From positions 58,284,081 through 58,348,080 of the forward strand of contig NC_088792.1 of the NCBI RefSeq assembly GCF_011386835.1: a stretch of 64,000 nt of DNA. The letters run 5' to 3'. This document shows positions 10,501 to 25,500 of this stretch, piece after piece (position 1 is the first letter of the stretch; each line of letters starts with the position of its first letter). A program made the translations under genes and the position numbers. This stretch comes from Chrysemys picta bellii (taxonomy: Eukaryota; Chordata; Testudines; Emydidae). The notes beneath the pieces were generated by a model. It worked only from the letters and a program-made list of their open reading frames with translations, was not told where the DNA came from and made no database searches.

Positions 10501-13500
10501 TACTATCAACTTCCCCTTTCTTCCATTTGTTATATATTCTTTTTAATATTTTACAGATGCCTTCCATTCCCTTCTAAACCTGGTTCGTTTTAACCAATAC
10601 AGCCTTCTTTTTCGATTGTAGGACTGTGGCTTTTAAAGTGTTCTTAAACAATTCCCAATCATCAATTAAATTTTTCTGATTAAATTCTTCTTCCCCAATT
10701 TATTTGGCTTAATTGTTTTCAGCTTTGCGAAATTGGCCCCTTTAAAGCAGTGGTTCTCAACCAGGCATCCGGTACCCCCTGCAGGGCCGTGAGCAAGTTT
10801 CAGGGGGGCCGCCAAGCAGGGCCAGTATTAGACTCGCTAGGGCCCAGAGCAGAAAGCTGAAGCCCTGCTGCATGGGGGTGGAGATGAAGCCTGATCAATA
10901 TAGCTTCACAGGGGCCATTGTGGCATAGATCCCAGGCAATTGCCCAGTTTGCTACCCCCTAATGCCCGCCCTGGCTTTTATATGCAGAAAAACGATTGTT
11001 GTGACACAGGTAGGCCGTGGAGTTTTTGTAGCAGGTTGGGGGCAGCTTCCCGCCCCCCATATTATAGGCAGGACACAGAAACAAGTAATACCAGTTTTAA
11101 TAGAGTGCCACTCCTCCTTCCCTTGTGCCCATTCAATCCTTTTTAATTAATTAGATTATAGTGATTGATTTTAATATTCCAGTCATGTGAATCATCTTAC
11201 CTGGTTTCAATAATACCAACTACATTTAATTTATGCTCATAAATGAGCAACTTCTGTTGCTCTTTTTTGCTATCCAGGCTCCTAGTACTGGTGCCCAAGC
11301 AATTAAAAATTCTCTTTTCTTCATGTTGATTCCTTAATTAATTTTGTTCTCAGCATCTCGATTTTGTAATGAGTGTTCATATCTCCCCCTTTCTTCTTCT
11401 TTACCACACTTCTGAGTTCACTGAAGTCATCCTATCTGCGAGATATCCCGTGACGCAGTGTCAATAATGCTGATATGAACGATCAGTAATGGACCCTTGC
11501 TGGTCGACTTCAAAAGCCTATCCTATCTTAACTCCAGGAACGCAGCAAACCATCCTGTAGTCCACCTCTGCCTTGCAGAATGTGCTTCCAATTCTTCTGA
11601 GTACTGAATCCCCAACAAGGATCATTTGTTTTGCTTAGATGGTTGGTGATCTCTGTGCGCAAGCTTAATTTTCTTACAGATTTGCATCCATGTCTCCCCA
11701 TCTCTCTCCGTTTCCTTGGATCAACAGGATTTTGAGAGATATATTGCACAGTTTCTACACTGAGCTGGCCACTATGGAATTGGAGAGAGGCAAAATCAGA
11801 GAGGAGGTTTGGCAGTTTATAACCACCAGAGGCAAGAGTCAAGGTGGCATGCTATACAGCTGGAGACAGATGAGATGGCAGGCTGTGGCCACCAGAGAGA
11901 AGAGAATCAGGAGAAATTCCACACAGCTAGATGGTTCCAATTGATTCTAGCTGCGTGAAATTCCTCCTGATCCTCTTCTCTCTGGTGGCCACTGCTTGCC
12001 ATCCTCATCTGTCTGCAGTTGTGTAGAATGCCACCTTGACCCCTTGCTTCTGGTGGTTATGACCTGCCCAACCTTGTACCTGGGAGCTAACTTATCAGCT
12101 TCTTTGATTCTCAGTAGCATTTCTATTTCATCTTCCAATCCAAGAATCTTTTCTTCCATTATAGCCACCGACTTCATACAGAGGAAGTACCTCCTGGCTT
12201 CAGGTAGGCAAGAAAATATAGCACATCTGTTGCAGGTCACCACCACTGCTCCATTGCTGGCCATTGTGGAATCATACATAGAGCTGTAACTGGAAGGAAA
12301 GCCTCACACGGTCCCCTCCAAACTTCCTCTGAAACTCTCCTGTTATCTGCCTTTGTTTGCAGCTCTCAAGTTTGCCTAGCAAGTGACTTTTTATATTAAG
12401 TCTCCCAGTTTAGCTCAGCTCCACCCCGTAACACCAGTGTGTGATTAACCACTCAGACTTCAAACATCAGGGTTGATCAAAGGTCCAAGGGTCAAAGCAC
12501 ACAGCCCTTACCAAGGCACCAACAAACACCTGTCTCAGCTGCTTACTCAGGGACCCATGCCCAGCTACACAGACCATATGCAGAGAACAAACACATCACT
12601 CACCAAGTCCTACTACTTCCAAGCACATAAAAAATGTTTGGAGATAGTTATAGTCTCTTCCCTTCTAGGCTGAAGAGGGTAAGTGAAGTTATTCCTTATA
12701 CAAGATTAATAATTTACAATTTGCTCTGTCTCCTGCTTCTGGGTGGGTGGATTCATGGAATTATGTAACTGTGTCCTATTAGTGGAATGGGGAAATGGGA
12801 GATTAGAATAGTGCTACTTCACTGTAATCTTTGAAACCATTTGCGAGACAGAATATGGATTAAACAGAACTGCGTTTGGTCTCTAAAGTGATCATGCTTT
12901 TTAAAAGAAGTATAACAATTCATGTACATTTTAATATAATTATAAATCAAAAGTCTTGATGGTCTTAAATAAACTGCTTAACATGCTGAAATAGAAAAAC
13001 TAATACAGTAAGTTCCTATATCATTACTTATTAGAGCTGACAGGGAAAGTTTTGCCATCCAACAAAAATTGGACATAGCAAAACATTTTCCCATGCCAAA
13101 TCAGATGAAAAGTCAAAATCTCATACTTTCATGAATGGAAAAATAAAAAAAACATTCAGTTTGGGCCAAAACATTTTGTTTCTATAATTTCTAAATACTT
13201 TTTGATTTCAACCATTTAATTTTTTCCCCTATATTAAATTTTTCCTATATTAAATTTTTTAATGAATAGCCATTTAAAATGGGAAAACTGGAATTTTTCA
13301 TTGTGAAAGCATCAAAATGAAATGGTGACAATTATGATTTATTTTTCCAAAAAGTTTTTGAGTCTCAAAGTTTATTAAAACCACCCCTTTCCCATGAAAA
13401 GTTTGAGCTTTAACAAATTGGCATTTTCCAACAAAAAACATCTTGTTGACACCAGTTCTAATACATACAGTATAACTATGTACAATACATCCAGTCTGGT

Positions 13501-16500
13501 AGATTGTAGGGCTTCATTTATGGCCATTTGATTGACTCAAGTGTTTAATAGCGCAAGAAGTAATAAATCTTATAAACAGTTGCACACTATAAAAAGTAAA
13601 GTTTACACAACGCTTACACAATGTCAACATTAGTTGATAGTTCTAGAAGTATGAATTCATTATATTAACATATGCAACAAATTTTTAGAGAAGTTTAAAT
13701 AAGATGCATTCCATGTCTTATGCAACAGACACTAAAAATGACCTTTTAAAAAAATCTGTTTCCATCTCATTCCATCTTTAACGATCTGTTTATAATCTCA
13801 GAAAGAAAAAACTGCGTTCAAGCAGTGAGCTTACATTTGCAGATGCACAATGATTAGAACATTACAACTAAGTAATAGAGGATAATTTTCTAGACATGAT
13901 TCACAAACTCTCATACAACTATTGAGCATGAATTAAAAAACCTGGTACCTATTGATCGTGTCTCCATATGTTGCTCTAATAAGCTGTTGAAGTAGATTTT
14001 TTATATTTCTTCTTAACCACTGATTTCTCTCCTTTAAATCAAAGACTTCATCCATAAGGAGCAGCATTACTCTAAGAGGGATATTGTCATCCACCTAGAT
14101 ATGAAGAGTAAAAGGCAAAGTATAAACAGAAAACCTGTATTCCAGCTCAGGCAATTAAGGTAACATTTACCACAATTGTTAAAGTTAAGAGTCTTAGTGC
14201 TTCCACACTAAGTCACATGCATTGTCTTTCTGAAAGAAGTCAATAATTAAAAGAGTTTCCTATGGTCTGAAATCTCTCTTTCCCAGGATGGAATCATTCA
14301 TGGCTTTTAATTTTTAAATTAAACTAGGTTTAAGTATGGTCTTTTAAAAATATGTCCTAAAACAGAATCTACTGCAGGGGTCGGCAGTCTTTCAGAAGTG
14401 GTGTGCCAAGTGTTTATTTATTCACTCTAATTTAAGGTTTCACGTGCCGGTAATACATTTTAATGTTTTTGAAGGTCTCTTTCTATAAGTCTATAATACA
14501 ATAATAATTTAGTTATATATGTAAAGTAAATAAGGATTTTAAAATGTTTAAGAAGCTTCACATTTAAAATTAAATTAAAATGCAGAGCCCCCCCTGGACC
14601 GGTGGCCAGGACCCGGGCAGTGCGAGTGCCACTGAAAATCAGCTTGTGTGCCGCCTTTGGCACGCGTGCCATAGGTTGCCTACCCCGATCTACTGCATTA
14701 CTGAGGCCAGGATGCATTACCGAGGCCAGTTCAGAACCAGATACAGAAGGTGGCAGCAGTATTACTTAGAGGGGTATCTTATTCTTCTCTTCTTCAGATA
14801 GCAACAGTGCTTCCAAGAGCGAAGCGGAAACTCAAGGAGTGGCTTTTGTCTGGATACCCTTTCTTTTGAATGCAGTAGTAGCAACAGTGGCTCTGAAAGG
14901 AAGGTGCCCAATTGTAGACCACTCTTCCATTTCTACAGAACCCAAACTTTTCTTCTTTGAGTTCAATCTGAGCCTGATGCAGAAGTAAGCTGTCAGTATT
15001 AGATGATTCCACAGGACCTGTGTTTTTAACTTAGCAGTGGTGGGGAGACAAAGTTCTGTTGTCTTCAAATGCTTCACTGTGGTTCTGTAGTAAAAATTGT
15101 GTTTATTTTTAAAAGTTGCATAGGCTGCTGTTTTACAGTGACACTATATTTACAGAGATATTGCAAAAAGATTTATAGCTTCAAATACTAGATATTTAAC
15201 TTAAAAGACTATTGTGAAATTGCAGTAACTGTTAATCTTTATATTGATTTTTTTCAATTTTTATCTTAGCATTTTATATTGATATCCATCACTGTAGTAT
15301 CTGACCATGTCAATAACAATCTGAAAAATCTGATAACAAATGTCTCTTTATAGGTGACCAGTAGGGTCTATTATCCATGTGTTGTATGGTACATATACCA
15401 AAATATAAGTTTACAGATTGACAGACACTATTAGGTAAACAACTTCATTTTTATCCAATACATTTACATGTAAGACAATAACTTATCTAGAGCAGCCATT
15501 TCAACATATGAAATCAACTCATGCTAGATTGTGAATCAGCCAGAAATGGTTATTAAAAAACAAAAGAAATCCACACAAAAATATTAACTGAGTTTCTTGG
15601 TTTTTATTCCAATTAGTATTGTTTTAACAAACCTGTACCCACATGGAACATAAGAAAAGTCTAAGAAAACGTATTGTGTCCTCTGTAAATCTCTGATGTA
15701 AAGGGTGAATTCACTGCTTCAGGCAAAAATTTCAAACTAAGCATGCTATTCAGTCACATTTAAATATCTTACAGAAAGGCTTTACTCTAAAAAGTGACTA
15801 AAATGGAATCTACTTCCTTAACTGATATTACAACATTACTCTATTTTACTCCTGTAAAAGTCAATTGCAGAGTCAATACAACTATGGGAAAAGTTAGTTC
15901 ACAAGGTTCTAACTGCAGAGACAAACTGTTTTTACTTGTGCAACTCCATTATATTCAATGAGATAGTAAAGATGTTTCCAGGGCTGGCTCCAGCGTTTTT
16001 GCCGCCCCAAGCAGCTGGGGGGGGGGGGGGGGGGGGGAAGGGGGCCGCGATCGGCAGCAGCTCCACCGCACCACTTTCTTCTTCGGCGGCAATTCGGCAG
16101 CAGGTCCTTCCCTCCGAGAGGGACAGGGACCGTCCGCCGAATTGCCGCCGAAGAGCTCGACATGCCGCCCCTTCCCCTTGGCCGCCCCAAGCACCTGCTT
16201 GCTCAGCTGGTGCCTGGAGCTGGCCCTGGGTGTTTCAGAAGGCATAATTTGCCAACAATGGAGTTGCACAACTATAGTTGAGAGCAGAATGTCCACATGC
16301 AATTGGAACTAAAGCCAAGATTTGAAAAATAGTTCCCTATACTTGAACGGAGCCAAAAAGGACTTGGTGCCTAATTCCTACTGAATTTCAATGGGATTTG
16401 GGCACCTAACTCTCTAGGGATCCCTTAAAAATTCCCAGCCTAAATCGATATACTTAAGTAAATGGCTAGATTTTCAAGAGTGCTGAGGATGCAACACCAA

Positions 16501-19500
16501 TTACTGAAGTTGGGGGCTCAAGAACTGGTTCATATTTTGGAACCTAAATATAGACTTTGAAGCCTAATTTCTCTTTTTGAAAATTTTAGCCTTAGTTCAC
16601 AATTTTGTTAGTGAGATATAAGCCAACTAAATCTTCCTTATACTATTGATTCTTTGCAATGCTAACAGAAGAGAAATGTAGTAAAATTATATTATCTAAA
16701 GGTTTGACTATGAATTTCCTGGCATTGTGTGAAGTTCAGGAAAAGTTCTAAATGTGAAATATGGTGCAAAATTCAAATGTCCAAACACTACTCTTTCAAA
16801 ATGAACTTTTAAGACTAAGTAGATGCTACACTTTTTCAGAAAAATTGAACTGCAGAAAAAGGGATGTACAGTAATTCTAACTTCTGCTCATTTTAGTGCT
16901 AAAATGGTATATATGTACTTTCTATGTTAATCTGTTTTGGCTGAGCTCAGTGTCTCAGAATACAAGAAATTCCGAAGTAATCAAAATCTATAGATAAACA
17001 ATTGTATTGGATGAAATCATTGCAAAACAAAAGAACTGAAGCCTTTGTTACTTGAGCAAAACAGCATTTACCAGAGCCCTGGTAGCAGTTATGCACATGA
17101 AGACAAACTGGAATGCTTTGATGTGACAAATAAAAATGTGAAGTGTGGAACAGGTGCAGATTTATGACCATGACAAATCTGCATATAATCACTAGTAATC
17201 TAAAGGGCCTTCAGTCCTAGTTACGGATAAAAGATTTTATTCAACTATGTTTCACACATATGATCAGTGTATCAATCAGAACACTGGGAAAATACCATAG
17301 CTTATGAGAACATCAAGAGCTTAACATTTTAAACTTAACTATCACGTTTCTAATATTTTTTCCTTTATGTACTTCAGGGTCCACAGATTGAACATTGATT
17401 GTTTAGGAATTTTTTTTTAAGTTGTCTTTAAAACAATTCTCTCTGATCACCAATACTGACGATGTTGGCTAGTTTTAAAGATCTCAGAATCAAATTTAGC
17501 TGAATACTATTAAGACTGCAACCCTATTCTATCTTTGAGGATAGTCACAGAAGTAATAATAGATAGGCAACATTTACCACATTACCATGCACACCATTTA
17601 GTATTAAAACAGCTTCTAAACATTTTAGAATGAAATGTGTCAATTTTATTTCAGAACATTTTTAATTTTTTTTACTTTAAAGTGCTGTTTCCAATTTTCC
17701 CTCTGGTGTAATTTCTGATGCCAATAAACAGTATAGCATAGAGCAAGTAAACAATACAAATTGAAACAAAATACACATTGCTACTTTAAAATTAAGTAGC
17801 TAAACAAATCTAAAATAAAAATCAGACTCACATTGTCATCAAGCTGTGCGGCAACACGGCAATGTTCAGGATCGGAATCAGTTTTCTGCATTAAAGGAGG
17901 CACCTATACTCAAAATAATAATAATAAAAAAACCCCATGATTATGAGGGAAAAATTACAGGTCTCAAGGAAACCACCAAAGAGAACCTCTAATTACGACA
18001 GAACCAATTTCAAAATTTCAGATACAGTCTTCATTACTGACTATCAAGCATTTTGATTCCAATTTAGTGACATATCAAGATATATCAATGGTTGCATATT
18101 GAATTATCTTCCAGCATAGCTTGAAACATGTTTCCCAATATAGTTATCAAAACTGTATGAATATCCTCAAGAAAAAATCCCACATACACATTTATATTAA
18201 AAATTATCATAGGAACTATCAAACTGGAAAAAACTGATGGTTTGTCTAGTTCTATATGCCTTCTCAGATAATGGCTAATTCTTCAGAGAAAGATGTAAAA
18301 CCCATCAATCCATACTGTAGAGCCAACAGTGGACATGTCTTCCTGATCTCAGGCCCCTGAAGCATGAGGATTCATAATCCTAGATCTCTCTTTGTGACTA
18401 TAACTGTGTTATCCTTATTCATGTAATTGGGAAGCTTTCCAAAAAGGGAGGCTCAGGTGAGGCCCAATCTTTGTTTTTTTACAAGTAATAGTTTTATATT
18501 TTATATGACCCCAGACTCACTCTTCCCCTTCCAGTTTTGAGGAAGAAGGGCCCTCACCTCAGCTACTGGTATAGCTACAGCTATAGTAGAGGTGAACCTT
18601 ACAGACATAAAACCACAAAGTACCTCCTTTGAGGAGCTAACAATCTTAATTATCTGCACCAAAAAAAAAAAAAAAAAAGTGGGAGAGTAGAAAGGATAAG
18701 GATGCAAGAGGGAAAACAAAATATTTTCACAGGATTTATGGTTGGCATTCATCTTGTTCCACTTTTTATTTATACTTTTAAAAATGTGCTATATTTTAGG
18801 GGTATTAGATCACGTGTGAACAAGAGTAGATAATGAGGAATTTGGTGGAAAACTGGGGAAAGAATTGTTCCAACAAAAAAAAACACCATAATAGAGGCCC
18901 AACTTCAATGTATACCCCAAATTAAGAAACACAGTAAAAGAACTAAAAGAGAGCCACCATGGCTTAACAACCATGTAAAAGAAGCAGTGAGAGATAAAAA
19001 GACTTCCTTTAAAAAGTGGAAGTCAAATCCTAGTGAGGCAAATAGAAAGGAGCATAAACGCTGCCAAATTAAGTGCAAGAATGTAATAAGAAAAGCCAAA
19101 GAGGAGTTTGAAGAACAGCTAGCCAAAAACTCCAAAGGTAATAACAAAATGTTTTTTAAATACATCAGAAGCAGGAAGGGCCTAAACAACCAGTGGGGCC
19201 CCTTGATGCAAAGAGATACAAAAGGGGCGCTTAAAGACGATAAAGTCATTGCGGAGAAACTAAATGGATTCTTTGCTTCAGTCTTCACGGCTGATGATGT
19301 TAGGGAGATTCCCAAACCTGAGCGGGCTTTTGTAGGTGACAAATCTGAGGAACTGTCACGGATTGAAGTGTCACAAGAGGAGGTTTTGGAATTAATTGAT
19401 AAACTTAACATTAACAAGTCACCAGGACCAAATGGCATTCACCCAAGAGTTCTGAAAGAACTCAAATGTGAAGTTGCGGAACTGTTAACTAAGGTTTGTA

Positions 19501-22500
19501 ACCTGTCCTTTAAATCGGCTTCTGTACCCAATGACTGGAAGTTAGCTAATGTAATGCCAATATTTAAAAAGGGCTCTAGAAGTGATCCCGGCAATTACAG
19601 ACCGGTAAGTCTAACGTCTGTACCGGGCAAATTAGTCGAAACAATAGTTAAGAATAAAATTGTCTGACACATAGAAAAACAAACTGTTGAGCAATAGTCA
19701 ACATGGTTTCTGTAAAGGGAAATCGTGTCTTACTAATCTATTAGAATTCTTTGAAGGGGTCAACAAACATGTGGACAAAGGGGATCGAGTGGACATAGTG
19801 TACTTAGATTTCCAGAAAGCCTTTGACAAAGTCCCTCACCAAAGGCTCTTACGTAAATTAAGCTGCCATGGGATAAAAGGGAAGGTCCTTTCATGGATTG
19901 AGAACTGGTTAAAAGAGAGGGAACAAAGGGCAGGAATAAATGGTAAATTCTCAGAATGGAGAGGGGTAACTAGTGGTGTTCCCCAAGGGTCAGTCCTCGG
20001 ACCGATCCTATTCAACTTATTCATAAATGATCTGGAGAAAGGGGTAAACAGTGAGGTGGCAAAGTTTGCAGATGATACTAAACTGCTAAAGATAGTTAAG
20101 TCCAAAGCAGACTCTGAAGAACTTCAAAAAGATCTCACAAAACTAAGTGATTGGGCAACAAAATGGCAAATGAAATTTAATGTGGATAAATGTAAAGTAA
20201 TGCACATTGGAAAAAATAACCCCAACTATACATACACTATGATGGGGGCTAATTTAGCTACAACAAGTCAGGAAAAAGATCTTGGAGTCATCGTGGATAG
20301 TTCTCTGAAAATGTCCACGCAGTGTGCAGAGGCGGTCAAAAAAGCAAACAGGATGTTAGGAATGATTAAAAAGGGGATAGAGAAAAGACTGAGAATAGAT
20401 TATTGCCCTTATATAAATCGATGGTACGCCCTCATCTCGAATACTGTGTACAGATGTGGTCTCCTCATCTCAAAAAAGATATACTGGCACTAGAAAAGGT
20501 TCAGAAAAGGGCAACTAAAATGATTAGGGGTTTGGAACGGGTCCCATATGAGGAGAGATTAAAGAGGCTAGGACTCTTCAGCTTGGAAAAGAGGAGACTC
20601 AGGGGGGATATGATAGAGGTATATAAAATCATGAGTGATGTGGAGAAAGTGGATAAGGAAAAGTTATTTACGTATTCCCATAATACAAGAACTAGGGGTC
20701 ATCAAATGAAATTAATAGGCAGCAGGTTTAAAACAAATAAAAGGAAGTTCTTCTTCACGCAGCGCACAGTCAACTTGTGGAACTCCTTACCTGAGAAGGT
20801 TGTGAAGGCTAGGACTATAACAGCGTTTAAAAGAGAACTGGATAAATTCATGGTGGTTAAGTCCATTAATGGCTATTAGCCAGGAGGGGTAAGGAATGGT
20901 GTCCCTAGTCTCTGTCTGTCAGAGGATGGAGATGGATGGCAGGAGAGAGATCACTGATCATTGCCTGTTAGGTTCACTCCCTCTGGGGCACCTGGCATTG
21001 GCCACTGTCGGTAGACAGGATACTGGGCTAGATGGACCTTTGGTCTGACCCGGTACGGCCTTTCTTATGTTCTTATGTTCAGTGAAGATATGGAAACGGG
21101 AAAACCCTCACGGATTGGTTAGAAGAAGAATTGCCTTTTCCTAACCATTCCAGTCAGTGCTAGGGACTGGTGCTGAGAGTCCTGGAAAGAGCAAAAAGAA
21201 GCCATCACTGCTGGCTTCTCTCGACAGTACAGGAGGGCATAACTCCAGGACTCAGGAGGTTGACTCAGTACTGGGCCCTCCACTGGTGCCGAGTGGTTTA
21301 CCAGTACTGGAGGAATGATCTCCTGCACCGCTGGGGGCACTCGCGCCAATAAGCTTAGCAAGTCCCTTGCAGCTTGAAATGTCTCTGGCATGGATGGTAC
21401 CATGAGTATCTCTGACCGGTGTGCAAGAGATTTAGATGGTGCCACAACCATGAAGACACCACTTCGGGCTTCAGACTTGACAGTGCCTGCCTCAGTGCAG
21501 GTGTCAATGGGTTGATTTAGCTGATGAATAAGTGGAGGAGTGCTTCGATTCTGACTGCATTCTACTCACTTTGTCCCCTTTCCTGGCAGACTTCGGGGCT
21601 GAAAAGCTGCCTCCCCCAGCAGTTTCTTCCTGGACACAGCAATTCAGTCTGTATCAGAGGCACACATCTCTCAGATTCTGATGTACTTAATACCCTCTCT
21701 GACCAAGAAGGTTCTGAAGGTGGTTTCAGAATGGCTTCCATCAAAAGAAACTTCAACCTGGCTTCTCGATCTTCCTTGGTCCTAGCCTTGAAGTTCTTTC
21801 ATCGATCCCAAATATGAGATTCATCTAAGCAACTAGAGTGTGGGTTCCTCACAGGCATGGACTTAGAGCATGCCAGGCAAGATACTGTCAAAGGCATTCT
21901 TCGGTACTGATAATGAAACTCCAAACATGGGGAAAAACTAAGACACTAACACTAACTCAAACACTAACTGACCCTAATAACTAACTACATATATGAAAAA
22001 AACCATGCTGAGAGCACTTGCTAAAGCAAGACCAACAGATTCCAACATTAGTCACAGGTGGTAAGAATGAAAGTGTGTGTGTGGGGGTGAATCATCTGTG
22101 CCCTTTATACCTACACACAGCAGTGTGCAACAGCAGAAGGAGCTCAAGCTGCACTGACAGGTACTAGTGAGAGAAAATTTTCCAACAACTGTGGTTCGGG
22201 ATGCACACACACCAAGAGTGGAATGCACACGTGCAATCAGTTGAAGAACGAAGTGGAGCTCCCACTCCCTCCTTAAAACTTTAGATCTCTAGTACACTGC
22301 GGGTGGGTGAGATCAGGAAAAGTTCAAATTATCCAAAGATATAAGTTAGCCAAGGAGAAGAAAGAGAGCCCTGATAGGACCAATGCCAGCATGCACGGAA
22401 TGAAATCACTGTTGAGTTTTCCCACTTCTAGTGCAGGGTCAGATGAACAGAATACTTTCCTCTATTCCCACCCTTTCAGTTGTCAGGGCAGCCCCTCTGA

Positions 22501-25500
22501 GGAAGAAAAATCATTTGCATGCCTGATGGGAGATTTGGTCAAGAGTGGGTGGTGTACAGAAGAACACCAACGCTACTACTTCCCTCCCAGCAACACCAAA
22601 GACTTGGTGGGGAAGAGAGCAGAGCCAGCAGCTTAGGTGACGGTGGCAGGCAGCTATCATAAAACCTGGCAGCAGAAGCAGCAATGCCAGCACTGGACTT
22701 AGCTCCTTATCAGTGGTCCCTTGTCTGCTTTCAATATCTGTGGAGCCTAGGATTTCTTCACCTCTTTTCTGATGCTCAGCTGCCAAATGTAGGGGAGAAA
22801 AAGGCAGAGGATCGCCTTTTGCCCTGTAGATTTTCTGTCTGAAGCAATAGCACCTTCCTGCCTCCTCTCTTCAAACAGCAAGTGCTGCTTTCTTGCTGAG
22901 GGACTTCATTAGCAATTTCAGCAGGGAGGGGAGTGGGGAAGGGTCTTCCTAGAAACAGGAAGCAAGAGTGAATCGGGGCCATCTAAAAATTGGTTTCGGT
23001 CTTTAAAAGCACTTTTATTTACCTTAACCCTTATTTCGAAGAGTGTTAGTAAAAAACGGGATGACAGTTGTGCTTTGGGTCTACTCCTTTTTCAGTATTT
23101 GCTAAGTTGTTGGCCTAAATAAATCATGGGGCAATATGTAATTTTTTGCACAATATTTCCATCAATTTGAAATAGGATGTCTTTTACTTTTAAAATAAAG
23201 TTTAAAATTTAACTAGGTGTCTGTTTTATTTTCTCTATATCATTCATTACCTTGTATGTTGCTTTCTTTTGGAACTCCTATTACTCTTCAACTTTCCAAA
23301 GTAAATAGAACCTTTGAATAATAGTTGTTTCCCTATTCTTAGCCTTTTCTATTCAATAGAGTGTTTAACATTTGTTTTTAGATAAGAGGACCCAAACCTG
23401 AATGTCATCTCCTGTTAGACTCTACTATATATTACCTGACCAATACATTCTTACCTTGAAAAATGATTGCTTTATGTCTTGTCCCAATCTTTCTGACATT
23501 TTGCCCATGTTGTCTGACATTTTAGTCATCCCCTCTGCCAGGCTGTCAGGCAGGGACTTGACTGCATTTGAAACATTTCTCATAGAGTTACGCAGTGGAT
23601 TTACAAATGTGTCCATCTGAAGGGGAAAACATTTACCACGATTGCATAACCTATGGAGGACACTAGTACAATCATCCAGTAAGAAAAAAGTCACACTGTT
23701 CTAGTGAATAAACTGATGTATAGTACATCTCTTACTTTGAATATAAAAATTCAATTGATACAAGCACTAGATTAAATATTTTTACTTCAGGATGTTCACT
23801 CAAACATACTGGAAACAATCTAATGTGGACAAAAATTAATTGGCTATCAACGCTTAAAATTTTGGAACAATGTGATAAACACAGAATAAGGAATTTCACC
23901 AGCTGAAATCAGACATCAGACATGTTTTACTGAAAGGTCTTCAAGGTTCTGCCCCAAGTCTTATTTGTAAAAAATAAATGCAGAATTCATTTTAACTATT
24001 ATGTACATTTGAAATGTTTGGGAAATCTATACACAGTTGTTTGATACTTTTGTATCATATCTTAATATATGGAAAAGTTTCCCCGTGTGCATATCTAAAC
24101 TATACTTTAAGCAACATTTCTATGTGTTGCCATGAAGTGCTGAAGTTTGTTTCTCACTGAGTTCAGAGGACGTTTTAGCTTCATTCTCTGATCTATATTA
24201 TAGTTTCCATTTCTTCACATCCCCACTCTGCCTACCCCAATCTAATCCTCATTTATTATTCCTTTGTCAATCTCAGCTTCATACCGTCATTCCTAGCACT
24301 CCCTTATGCTTTGAAGGGTTTTCAATTTTTTGCCCAATAATTGTCCTCCAAACTCACTTCTTCCCAAGCACTACCTCCCTTGTTCTCATCTCATCTCCTA
24401 CCTGACTCACTGTCCCATGTCTTGCCTAAATAGCATCATGGTGATATGTTAAGTCTAACATGTTCAGCATTAGGCACACACATTTAAATTATTTTTAGTA
24501 TAATATTTAATGGAGACTAATAAGTGTTCTGATATTTTCAATGTACACTTTTTAAAGTACAGTGCAAGTAACAAAAGCACATCATCTAGTGTAATAGTCT
24601 ACAAAAGGAAAAGATAAGGTTATGAAAGATCCAATACATTTGGAAAGCTGAACATTAAATCTTTATTCTTTTCTGGACATTACATAAAGCTGGATAATTC
24701 AGAATGATGTTTTGTAGTCAACTCTACAGATGTAAATTTTTAAAGAACACAGTTTAAATAACTGAAAAAGTAACTTTTAGAATAGTTTAAGATGTTATCC
24801 ATGTCAGGTCACTGGAATATTGCAAATTAGGTCCTGGTTGTCATTCCCAAAAGCAGCTGCCCATGCAAAATGGGCAATTGTAAACTGAAGTATCTATTTG
24901 CAGACACACCAATTTCACAAACACAACTGGGTTTTGTGCAGGCTTAACAGTGGATGCACGATTTCGGTGCTTAACGCCGTGTATTCTCTGCTGGCTGAAT
25001 GTGAAACAGCATTAACTGCAGCCTTAGCAGGTACACACATTATATATTTTGAACTGGAGCGTGGAAGTCATGATAGCAGCAGTCTTGTGTTGAGTTGTGA
25101 TGGGTAGGAGATTGGGAAAGGAAAGGGAGAACGGGAATCTTTGATGGGAAGTTAACTTGTCAACAATAGAATTAAAAAGCCTTTTGTAGCACATACAACA
25201 CTCACTCATTTCTTGGAAATTTGGTTTCCTTGACTTACAAATAAAAACATTTAAAAATGGCTAAGTTCTTAATTCTATACTGGTCTTATTTCCTGATATA
25301 TTATTGTCACCTTCTGACAACACACATTAATACAATGCAAATTCAAAAATTGCTTGCACATTAAATAAAACACTCTGGTTTATAACTGTCTGCAGTCAGT
25401 TACTGATATATTCAATTCATTTACTAAGTTATGGCACCAAATGCATCACTAAAATCTGCTAAATATTAAATGCCATTCTTACCTTTCGAGCAAAATCTCC

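Larger units (their letters stand above)
8990..12290 (-). mobile_element. Old CR1 LINE, nearly full length, decayed and rearranged
   Basis: Reading on the minus strand from 12279 downward there is an ORF1 start ([15 protein letters not shown] then a coiled stretch [20 protein letters not shown]). An esterase-like phrase follows at about 11640-11530 ([15 protein letters not shown]), then reverse-transcriptase pieces at 10160-9843 ([39 protein letters not shown]) and 9434-9195 ([20 protein letters not shown]). Frames are broken throughout. A DNA transposon interrupts it at 10746-11125, and a fold-back lies at 11817-12063. The 3' end near 9000 lacks an obvious CR1 tail repeat. Confidence 0.8.

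Noticed and set aside
15936..16247. GC-rich frames with poly-Gly or poly-Pro
   Set aside because: They run through the G-run of a hAT-like MITE and only reflect composition.
18905..19438. 177-codon minus-strand frame
   Set aside because: Exact antisense of the CR1 reverse transcriptase on the plus strand.
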